A stretch of DNA of 64,000 nucleotides, from assembly GCF_014636635.1 (NCBI RefSeq), contig NZ_BMEO01000010.1, positions 37,285 to 101,284 on the forward strand, read 5' to 3'. The translations under genes and the position numbers were made by a program. Below the pieces are notes generated by a model. It was not told where the DNA came from, ran no database searches, and was given only the letters and a program-made list of their open reading frames with translations. Shown piece after piece: positions 60,201-64,000 of the stretch (position 1 is the stretch's first letter; each line of letters starts with the position of its first letter). Source of the stretch: Marinicella pacifica (lineage in GTDB: Bacteria; Pseudomonadota; Gammaproteobacteria; Xanthomonadales; Marinicellaceae).

Positions 60201-61841
60201 CGTAATGACATTATTCGGGTTAGCTGCCGATAATGTGTAAACCAACGGATTGGTCACGGCACTTGAAAAATAGTCCACATCAATGGTGAACGTGATGGTT
60301 TCACCGGCAATTAGGTCAACCTGGGTATTTATGGCGCTTGTGCCACTGGCAGCATCACAAGCGCTGGAGCCGCCTGATTGTATACCACAGCTCCAGGCAA
60401 TGGTCTCAAATTCCGATAAATTATTGTCGCTGACTGCCACTGCCAACGCATCAGATGGGCCGTCATTGGTCAGTTTGTAGGTATAAGTCTGTGAAGTTCC
60501 CGGGGTATAATTTGTGCTGTTATCCGTCAGGCTCACAGTAAAATCAGACTGCGGATCAGGACTCAATGAAACACTGCCCTTAAAATCCGTTGCGGGTGTA
60601 TGCCCCGTTGGATTGGTTGCCGTCACCTCATATACCAGGGGGTCCATTGTGGCACCTGAATCGTATTGAGCGGTCACCGTAAAAGTGACCACACCACCAC
60701 TGACTAAATCAACTGTGGTATTAATGAAGTCCGTATCATTCGCCAAATCACATTGGCTTCCAACGGTGGCCGAACAGCTCCATGACACTGAACTTATTGG
60801 CGCAGGTGTATTATCAGCTACTGAGACGTTATCTACATCACTGGGACCATTATTGGTCACTGTTACAGTGTAAACCTGACTATCACCCGGAATATAGTCT
60901 GTGGCGGTAGGCGTGGTGGAGACAGCAACCACCAAATTACTTTCAAATACAGGCGTATTATTATCTATTGCGCTTAATGGTGATGAGTTATTGGGATCTG
61001 TGGCGTTTGCATCGCCCAATGACACCCTTGCTTCATAGGCCATTGGGTTAGCGGTGGCAGAAGAGGCATAATCCGCATTAACAGTAATGGTGGCTTCATC
61101 ATTGACGTCCAATTGTAAAACAGGATCAACATTCGAATTATTACCTCCGTTATCTGAACAACTGCTGCCGGCAACAGCAGAACAACTCCAACTGGTGATT
61201 GTTAAACCTGAAGGTACCACATCACTGACATTCAAATTTTCAGCGGCGCTGGGGCCCTGATTTGACACTTCAATTGTGTAGCTACTGCTCTCTCCAGGCT
61301 TATATGTGCCCTGACCATCGGTATTGGTGACACTGATATCGGTTATTGATGCACGGGTAATGGTTTGACTATCCGTGTCATTGGTATCATTTGAATCTGT
61401 GTTACTAACGCCATCATTAATCATCGTTGCACTGAATGTTAAATCATCAAAGAATTCAGGCTCATACTTAACAGACCCAAGGGTCAAGGTTACTGCATTC
61501 GTGTCCTCTAAACTAAGGATCAAATCTATATTATGATCATTATTGGTGCCACTACCAGAAGAACAGCTCGAAGCCCCTGTACCACTGCAAGACCATTGAA
61601 ACTCATTCACCCCGGATGAACTGCTGAATGATAAGCGTACTTCTATACCAGCGACTGTGCCGCTTCCGGCTTTACTCACGGTGATCTCATAAACACCTGC
61701 ACCAGAAGTTGTACCGGGTGTAAAAGTACCAGGAAAGGTATCAATGGTGACACCGATGTCATCTGCCAAAGCAGTCAATGAAAAGAATGAAGACGCCAGA
61801 AAGGCGATGACTGAAAGTTTTGTGTGTGTGCCCAGTAACAT
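48294..61841 (-). CDS. Giant exported DUF11 / beta-propeller mosaic protein (4515 aa)
   Basis: Start ATG 61841 (a GTG four codons earlier lacks a ribosome site). The signal peptide ends SLTALA-DD. After an N-terminal variant domain come about fifteen DUF11-like Ig modules, with the pattern Y-x-I-x-V-x-N-x-GPS, then SWxC, a short loop and Cys. The C-terminus is IFKNGFEQVTP. Blocks of YVTN/lactonase-type blades (SPDGEHVIY-, VYVASANDS-like, about 50 residues each) are inserted into five modules. Four lie between the paired cysteines: residues 1078-1847 (double-length block), 1984-2366, 3045-3407 and 3535-3917. One lies between the first strands at 2460-2857. There is no enzyme signature, membrane helix or known sorting signal. 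A surface fibre or adhesin is the most natural guess. First gene of the operon; the stop overlaps the parvulin ATG. Confidence 0.88.
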   Translation of the reverse strand: MLLGTHTKLSVIAFLASSFFSLTALADDIGVTIDTFPGTFTPGTTSGAGVYEITVSKAGSGTVAGIEVRLSFSSSSGVNEFQWSCSGTGASSCSSGSGTNNDHNIDLILSLEDTNAVTLTLGSVKYEPEFFDDLTFSATMINDGVSNTDSNDTNDTDSQTITRASITDISVTNTDGQGTYKPGESSSYTIEVSNQGPSAAENLNVSDVVPSGLTITSWSCSAVAGSSCSDNGGNNSNVDPVLQLDVNDEATITVNADYASSATANPMAYEARVSLGDANATDPNNSSPLSAIDNNTPVFESNLVVAVSTTPTATDYIPGDSQVYTVTVTNNGPSDVDNVSVADNTPAPISSVSWSCSATVGSQCDLANDTDFINTTVDLVSGGVVTFTVTAQYDSGATMDPLVYEVTATNPTGHTPATDFKGSVSLSPDPQSDFTVSLTDNSTNYTPGTSQTYTYKLTNDGPSDALAVAVSDNNLSEFETIAWSCGIQSGGSSACDAASGTSAINTQVDLIAGETITFTIDVDYFSSAVTNPLVYTLSAANPNNVITPQSDATDSDDLERQVELSITKTGKVGTLVPNEPFTYVITVANAGPSDLGAGTVIGGGPETGALLTDVFDSLLINHPTKCANTNGQPCWEWCVSDEGVPNSAISPDNCASDGQIASGFGPMAQIPIRLSAGSQSSVYIYTRLAEGSYSECDNQLPGSSEICNSAEIDLQDNHTVAIGGNPKNDATSNAIVIGTDLKVTKTDQLTTAVPGNQISYQIEVINDGFIDVEQVVVEDVLDLFSQSQPAGFVPGSISWFCETGDSGACCTSGTTACGLNAPTTTVVNDALHALVDLDAQTSVMFTVNATIDSESSGTLSNTAKGTLPTGVTEADPLNNEATDTTGLFGSSDIQLTKELTAAVINGSVVDLSYEIRVTNLGPSRDTQVNVVDSLNSSKLDLTTASWTCIVNGTGSCSQSGPITGQGINTDVDLAVNDEAIFTIDVSTLSGANGQVYNSAIASASETDSNPLNNEDYAEYSLSGEAEIVIDHSDSRNTAVPGDAISYTMRIANQGPDHLFGAQVENIFPPKLQNINWTCDAVSPIPGDLSWFQSSLKTLPGSAMDISGDGNHIYVGSPDTDGAGPINGSLQVYQRSTLLNNQFGQILNIQSLLQGDNGLDGLEKPLQILVSPFDRFVYVLSLDESGTSAVSVVSIFARNSDAQATDFGVLSYQGIVTDQMPAAPGMMQISPDGRHLYLSGDGEIQSYNRDTNTGGLTHKETYNHLDAGNMVISQDGSALYVADVNGVDITAYGRNNDDQDSGFGELSDLNLALAMTGLTAIHDMAISADGKQLYLAASGSHQAIVVSRDILDNSLSLAVSYNDTNLGLANTTGTLVGVEAVSVSPDGEHVIYTNHSDSTMYVMLRNTQGLLSRHEQVTYTGLAGLTDAQFTPDGRHVLTTARGSNPKTLSVFERRQPDPLFAFMESEREGDYVSGTSGNQVDGLLGASALVMSHDGMHIYATGLGSDAVVQFKRDKDKGNVPATAAEHLTFEHSYFNNFGNFTALKDLDSIAITPNDQFIYVASSDQSTLTVLERNSQGDLSFVESYTHQANQADGLLGVSDMVIDQGGQNLYISARYQASVTHYKIASNGLLTLQSSISNGDPGVSGLAGAMAVTLSPGQEHLYVASAIDDAVVVFSRNSTDGSLQFLGRNLTAGDQPRDLAVSEDGAHVYVVSANDSKISVFQRVANPGSNQFGQMVLIQTYQDGVGGFDFLSGARRIAISPDDTRAYVAAEFDDAITVLDRDDNPNSTTYGYLTVVETQLDGLNGEFGYAQPYDLITSYDGRHVYVAGFADHAINGFVLGTGSSCAAQGSGNIIDRVDIGANGTLTYQINATIRANATGDLETLGRVIPPDNFTFNNNAGLCPTDTNKDVCDDDTTALTPMYDLSLSKDDGRISAVPGQNSVYEIVVNNHGPSDAMSRPEETIQVYDVLNQKFNPNSISWTCEAIGSGSLQQTQVLLNNENNVSGLFGAAAVTYHDNLAGLGPHVISVSVLDSTVSAFAIDELTGSLSQVASLTADGTNYLAGARDILVLDDDIYVAAQVADAVVHISAQDNGGLQLQFEQAQHFSNGVFGLDQTLALAASDDGAFVYAAGSNDAAVVVFNRDLNSGVLSHVETVQQGVNGADGLTGINDVVVAKDGHSVYTLGLNQSAIGVYQRNPGTGELSFQIKVDQSMTGVDLSGLSAIVVSPDNQHVYASSSSQNKLFVFARNHTVGSPNYGELTLIGSLSHGEQNVVGLLSPASLNITADGRHVYVAAEQADALLWFGRDSETGLLTFGGIISDQSGETDGLNGVLDIALSDDGSSVFAAASQDHAISVYQRRADSQCPASGVGNISLNSDSTGVPVSVAAQGQLIFRLTAEVASDASGQIVNEAGVYACPQNHSGVITDCIGSETLIDNNTDTDTNEVNTSADLSITKTDGLALYDGLLGAVRVTGDNKNLYTAARGDNAIGIFSRIDNQVATDFGELYFEQVVVNGQAGVSGLLGVSDVILHPQGETVYAAGSGDNSVVVMRRNQSSGHLSFLEKQSSGVFGVEGLEGVSDLAISADGAHLYASGPLTGSLTVFAIDQTAGENSGRLTFKQKLQHAVAGVSGLAAISDVVVSQDGKHVYVTSNSDNAVSVFLRNPNANSQGYGQLSYQQTYQQGDPGIGGLVGPTDLVMSTQNGGDYVYVLGAADEALVVFSRDSGSGELSFVEYKQNGTSQVEGLSNATHLVLSPDESSLYVAGQLENTLVRFDRDPINGTLQFKQALHQGDALGQPGELIDGLDGVSGLFATSDGRQLFAVASQSNTLSGFDVVDAGPQMGALSYAYSLADGEGGVAPGSEVSYVIVARNDGPSDAQKVQVTDMFPAEFSTVSYECFPVNGASCRSGQTFQGNVQEVVDLPAGSQVEIVATGQLRPDATGLLSNTATVMSSTLPAYAISDPNMDNNSATDNNTLLAPAVDLVVTKDNGLTAVIPGTQVTYEIVVRNENTGHVSADPNILPSVARQVLVTDVAPESISDVSWTCTATPEAGLLQPSDGYTDFIVYQDLDNYADMKITANGEAAYVVGQSGGVTSVVAYQRDPRDGTMLELQRIRSTDSGVNGLQGASQMVLSHDQRNLYLSSPSEDALVVLAINAAGVMTFEEVLIDGVSGVNGLGGVNELLISADDRFIYTAASFDDGIGVFSRSLATGLLTHEAIVSGMEGLTGVQHLALHDNGQLLFATAGLNQSLAAFERNHSNGLLTAKAVIQNFQLPQGGLTQPTAISSDGNQVLVTDGGEAKLTVFNYDQDADQWLLQQQLDLATASAPSALISTNHGQQIYLALAGLGRLNLHQWRVDQYQAASASYDATDSAGLSSVQDLTMSDDGAYLYALGGDLVVMAAQDGSRCGAFGEGQLSDVADIVANGYVSYYLTGTVLDTATGQISNSATAVTNQDTIELYPNDNIAIDNDILEPHSNLIVAKDDGLTEVVAGTDLQYTIDAFSTGPSAVYPLLEDNIPVFPATTAGMQSGSISWSCAAPDPIGLNIEYGVTDFDVLNGPTSMRLNAAGNRLLLAGGAPTRIALFEKTAAGELNLLSEVVEGDSFPGGMTLTGLAAISDMRYDQDETYLYVADTDSDAIYIFTIDNDVLQLTGQVKADDVGVAGLLDPARLLITPDNSGLYVAAKGSQAITVFSRNQSTGQLSFVERVKDGFGTIVPESNVIIGINDLAMTADGRYLYTAADYSDAIAVFSRNLNTQVLSFETVLRGGDSNNGTTLPAMDDMKQLLLSPNAEFLYALAPGAQRVLIFDQDQQSGALNYLDKLDVSNSQGGSMVMPSSITLTPDSGYLLMADEAAAAVNLYERDESTGLLTRVDTYFAMDDPGLAMSAPQSLLTDGVYVFTLSPSDDAMTVLRLVAEAECLTPAGQADVVSVNLYMKPGSSAQTVVNAHVHPSARGEIVNQAMMVMPPGSVEDDPLDNTAEDRTQIIIETDVAVTKSGPAEIIAGEMIQYEIVLSNTGPSDALGVQVIDDLDNHLLQASWTCSASGRSLCDNANGSGDLAETVNVTIDGNVTFTVTAQVDPYFTGQIDNMVEAVVFEEGFNTDTDLSNNTDSVSTQVTQELDLSIHKSMLTNPIVAGETVEFEVVVMNHGPSASNQVTVTDQLMAGLSDIDWICTPTGLAVCSLSGQGHINQLVDIPPGEQISYLITAMLNPDAMGVITNTADVTVAAPVTDVDVNNNSVTVSDTITQIADLEVIISDNIDPFDPDSQQRLEYRLQFINHGPSTGRNIFSVSQIPALQDDIIVVSPESSCQFNGNDLECSVAQIPVGGVVNTIVSMVLLADAPGQVTFNSDISSVYTDPYLVNNVASETTDLLSGIDVRVQKTNHIEIVEPGVWVEYEITVDNIGSFDAGDVVVSENLPAGLINASWQCQAFNGAVCVNVDEFAITGGANLPANSTAIFTLQAQVDPALAYTTETEVVNEVSVQLVSGSETSLTNNWAEDVDSLILYIFKNGFEQVTP

Positions 61842-61861
61842 GTGTTTTCCCACTATTAAGC

Positions 61862-61880
61862 TGACAAATAATAATTGTCA
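61862..61880. promoter_or_regulatory. Dyad just upstream of the 4515-aa gene
   Basis: TGACAA and TTGTCA are 6-bp inverted arms around 7 nt, about 20-40 nt before the start codon. It could affect translation initiation or be an operator. The rest of 61881-62000 is AT-rich with nothing else I can identify. Confidence 0.45.
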
Positions 61881-62000
61881 TTACTCAGGTGTTCTGAACA
61901 GCAGACACAAATAAACCGCCCGGTTAAAACCTGGCAGCCTAATTAACGCATAGAAATCTAAAAATTAATTGAATTTTTACACACATTTTTTATCCCCCGC

Positions 62001-62020
62001 TCATTACAAATTTGTAATGA
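62001..62020. promoter_or_regulatory. Perfect 20-bp palindrome at the giant-operon promoter
   Basis: TCATTACAAATTTGTAATGA is identical on both strands. It lies immediately downstream of the predicted transcription start (about 62023), a classical place for a repressor operator. Confidence 0.75.
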
Positions 62021-62029
62021 CCTAAAAAC

Positions 62030-62058
62030 ATTAAATCAAAATAAAATACTTTTCGCAA
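62030..62058 (-). promoter_or_regulatory. Predicted promoter of the giant-protein operon
   Basis: Minus strand: TTGCGA (62058-62053), 17-nt spacer, TTTAAT (62035-62030) with a TGA extended -10 immediately before it. It predicts a leader of about 180 nt beginning at the 20-bp palindrome. Confidence 0.55.
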
Positions 62059-62193
62059 GAAATTTATAAAAATAAATCTTGAAAATGAAGGCTGTTCATT
62101 CGCAATTGAGCGGCAGATTAATGTGAAAAACACAGCATACTTGTTTTTAGGCGTGATTATGGACCTGCCACAGGCTCATCGGATAAATGAAGC

Positions 62194-62940
62194 TTAATTA
62201 AGTCGATAAACAGGGTATTGTTGAAATTCAGTTTCTTGGTGTTCGCTGTGCTGATGAAGCCATTTCAACTGCAGAAAAGCATTATTGGAAAACGCCTTGT
62301 CAACTTGTCTTTTGGTATCAAATTTGGATTTGAGAACCGGATCATTAAGCAACAACATTTGCGCTTTGTCCTCCCAAACATAGGGAGCATACCAAACTTG
62401 TTCCGGAACACCCTGGAAATAATCAAAAGCAGCACGGTGACAAGCCTCTAAGGTCTCATAGCGCATATTGTCTGTTAGAACAACAAACAAGGCTCGACAA
62501 AATCCTAAGACGCAAACAAAAGCATGAATTGGGTCTTTACCGCCCCGCATTTTTCCCCAGTCAACCTGCATTTGTTTACCCGGTTCTGTTTCAAAACGAA
62601 TCACTTCTACCGGCTCAACACAATCACGCAATTGGCGTAGATAATCCCGAACCAACGTAATTCCACCTTGGTAACCGATGTCTCTAAGCTCCCGATGAAT
62701 CACCGTTCCTGACAGACGGATTGGATTGGCATGAGCAATCCGTTCATTGATAAAATCTTTAAATGGATCAAGTTTTGAAACACCTTTAACCTTTGGCTTA
62801 TAGGTAGGTTCACAGTCTGTACTGTTGATATATTTTCTGACGGTGTTTCTTGAAATGTTGAGCTCTCTGGCTATCTTTCTTTGTGAATAACCTTGTGCGT
62901 TTAATACTTATATTTTCATGAGTTCTTCTGCTGAAATCAT
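62194..62940 (-). pseudogene. Chimeric pseudogene: IS21 istA fragment fused to an M14 peptidase C-terminus
   Basis: From ATG 62940 the frame reads MISAEELMKI, a TAA stop (62910-62908), then an uninterrupted IstA: AQGYSQRKIARELNISRNTVRKY helix-turn-helix, then PGKQMQVDWGKMRGG with the first catalytic Asp, and AAFDYFQGVPEQVWY. At about 62388 it passes in frame into unrelated sequence, APYVWEDKAQMLLL to YPVYRLN, which resembles the C-terminus of M14-family carboxypeptidases. The DDE transposase end, istB and the front of the peptidase are missing. An internal GTG at 62703 leaves a 169-codon open frame, but I regard it as dead. Confidence 0.75.
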
Positions 62941-63045
62941 GGCGCCTCTTTCAAAAGCACCATTGTTATACAACTGGCTCACTTTTCAACCGGTGAGGTG
63001 GCTCATTTTTGTACTGGTGGTAACAGTAACTTTTGAACGTGTCCT
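62389..63045 (-). mobile_element. IS21-family insertion sequence remnant (left end and 5' istA)
   Basis: Upstream of the istA relic the motif TGGCTCA recurs 24 bp apart (62975 and 62999), in tggctcacttttcaac and tggctcatttttgtac contexts, like the multiple terminal repeats of IS21 elements. The outer boundary near 63045 is approximate. The other half of the element is deleted. Confidence 0.65.
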
Positions 63046-63095
63046 AGTCATCAATTAATTAACACAGATTAAATGTATAAATTTTAGACAAATAA

Positions 63096-63117
63096 AGCCC
63101 TAACGTGTGTTGAGGCT
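63096..63117 (-). terminator. Degenerate rrn-type terminator, copy 3
   Basis: agccctaac-gtgt-gttgaggct is a worn copy (one mismatch and one G-U in the stem, A-run interrupted) of the two better terminators at 63306 and 63513. Confidence 0.45.
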
Positions 63118-63136
63118 CTTCTTTTATTAGGTTCTG

Positions 63137-63234
63137 GCGGCCGTTACCGCTCCTGCTTGCTCGGCACACCTACATCCGTGTAGGCGGCCGATTCCGCTCC
63201 CTGCTTGCTCGGCACACCTACATCCGTGTAGGCG
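63137..63234. repeat. Two tandem copies of a 47-48-bp hairpin-bearing repeat
   Basis: Units at 63137-63182 and 63183-63230 share ggcggccg, ccgctcc(c)tgcttgctcggc and acacctacatccgtgta. Each contains the hairpin CCTACA-TCCG-TGTAGG. It looks like a small intergenic repeat family inserted in the rrn 3' flank. Confidence 0.8.
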
Positions 63235-63364
63235 TAACCACGTGAGCGCGCAGGCGCGCAACGTGTTTTAATGACCAGCGCCTGAGCTTAGTCTGTTTTT
63301 ATAAGCAAAAAAAAGCCCCAACGTGTGTTGAGGCTTTCTCTTTTGTTAGATTCTGGCGATGTCC
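63232..63364. repeat. rrn-flank duplication, distal copy
   Basis: This 133-bp stretch is repeated at 63440-63572, an exact 208-bp offset, with only a few substitutions. It contains a terminator and a 12-nt relic of the 5S rRNA 3' end (ctggcgatgtcc). Confidence 0.9.
63306..63336 (-). terminator. rrn intrinsic terminator, copy 2
   Basis: Minus strand: AGCCTCAAC, a 4-nt ACAC loop, GTTGGGGCT, then eight T. This is a 9-bp stem with one G-U pair. Confidence 0.85.
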
Positions 63365-63439
63365 CGATTCGCCGGTATCGTTACCGGGCTATTTAATTTA
63401 AACAGCGCAGCTGTTTTCTATCTGTGAGCTGACTTGTCA

Positions 63440-63572
63440 GCGTAACCACGTGAGCGCGCAGGCGCACAACGTGTTTTAATGACCAGCGCCTGAGTTTAGT
63501 CAGTTTTTATATGCAAAAAAAAGCCCCAACTGATGTTGAGGCTTTCTCTTTTGTTAGATTCTGGCGATGTCC
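63440..63572. repeat. rrn-flank duplication, proximal copy
   Basis: Copy adjoining the intact 5S gene; see the distal copy at 63232-63364. Its 5S end is functional, so this is the likely parent. Confidence 0.9.
63513..63544 (-). terminator. rrn intrinsic terminator, copy 1 (primary)
   Basis: Minus strand: AGCCTCAAC, loop ATCA, GTTGGGGCT, then a run of T, about 15 nt after the 5S end. It is the first terminator the rrn transcript meets. Confidence 0.9.
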
Positions 63573-63674
63573 TACTCTCACATGGGAACTCCCACACTAC
63601 CATCGGCGATGCTACGTTTCACTTCTGAGTTCGGGATGGGTTCAGGTGGTACCATAGCTCTATTGTCACCAGAA
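63559..63674 (-). rRNA. rrf: 5S ribosomal RNA
   Basis: On the minus strand the sequence runs from CTGGTGACAATAGAGCTATG through the conserved ACCTGAACCCATCCCGAACT, CAGAAGTGAAACG and CGATGGTAGTGTGGG blocks to GTAGGACATCGCCAG. The first and last bases pair to form helix I. Ends are estimated to within a few bases. Confidence 0.96.
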
Positions 63675-63825
63675 AACTGGTTGCTTAAGAGGTGTTCTTC
63701 TTAAGACTGATGTTTGGAATATGAATCAAAGCGTATGCTTTAACAAATCTTGATTTTCGTTGGCTTTCTAAAATTATTAGAGATTGATCAATTTGTTTTA
63801 ACCTGAAAATCGCTTCGGGTTATAT

Positions 63826-64000
<175 letters not shown>

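Noticed and set aside
37123..61841. Dozens of 60-160-codon open frames on both strands inside the giant genes
   Set aside because: They are shadows of long, clearly coding frames with signal peptides and repeat domains. None has an independent motif or ribosome site that I could support.
63137..63234. attC-like integron sites
   Set aside because: The small CCTACA-TCCG-TGTAGG hairpins lack the R' and R'' core sites and no integrase or cassettes are present.
63675..63825. tRNA gene in the 23S-5S spacer
   Set aside because: No cloverleaf or GTTCGA/CCA signature is visible in either orientation.

Overview
The window looks like a chromosomal segment of a heterotrophic, aerobic, moderately low-GC gammaproteobacterium. 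Supporting signs are an 853-residue MutS, the recA-recX pair, paa aerobic phenylacetate catabolism, a leucine degradation cluster, and secreted proteins with DUF11, YVTN-propeller and Calx-beta modules. A Marinicella-like marine genus would fit, but that is a recollection and was not tested. Nearly all genes are on the minus strand and many are translationally coupled (ATGA or TAATG overlaps).

Positions 1-11474: the 3' part of mgtE (plus strand) meets a long minus-strand catabolic operon, paaG-paaH-paaJ-paaA-paaB-paaC-paaD-paaE, with an arginine deiminase gene attached 5 nt after paaE. Upstream are a membrane-anchored double-FHA protein and a lone crotonase, each with a visible sigma70-type promoter.

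Positions 11492-13339: a REP-associated (Y1) transposase with a flanking inverted motif, a short iterated motif, a 147-bp direct duplication and a small coding relic.

Positions 13340-27367: housekeeping genes. These are serS, dnaQ-rnhA, gloB, a periplasmic-sensing c-di-GMP phosphodiesterase, the coupled operon recA-recX-bioA-yaaA, a CBS-pair protein, mutS and a secreted protein with two TonB C-terminal domains.

Positions 27578-34753: leucine catabolism (leucine dehydrogenase, liuA, thiolase, liuB, liuC) and pheA. No biotin-carboxylase subunit of methylcrotonyl-CoA carboxylase is present. The leader of the leucine operon carries three dyads.

Positions 34853-62058: the most unusual part, a roughly 27-kb, five-gene coupled operon for the envelope or extracellular space. 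In transcription order it encodes a 4515-residue DUF11/beta-propeller mosaic, a membrane-anchored parvulin, a 593-residue secreted protein, a 2792-residue secreted giant and a 756-residue Calx-beta/propeller protein. In the largest protein, propellers of about 360-395 residues (one block is double length) are nested inside Ig-like DUF11 modules, in four of five cases between two cysteines that lie only 5-8 residues apart in the uninterrupted modules. A likely extended -10 promoter is followed at once by a perfect 20-bp palindrome. A terminator ends the operon. I infer a surface or secreted assembly with its own folding factor; its function is unknown.

Positions 62194-64000: a chimeric pseudogene (IS21 istA fused in frame to an M14 peptidase tail), the worn IS21 end, repeated rrn terminators including a 208-bp-period duplication, 5S rRNA and the 3' end of 23S rRNA.
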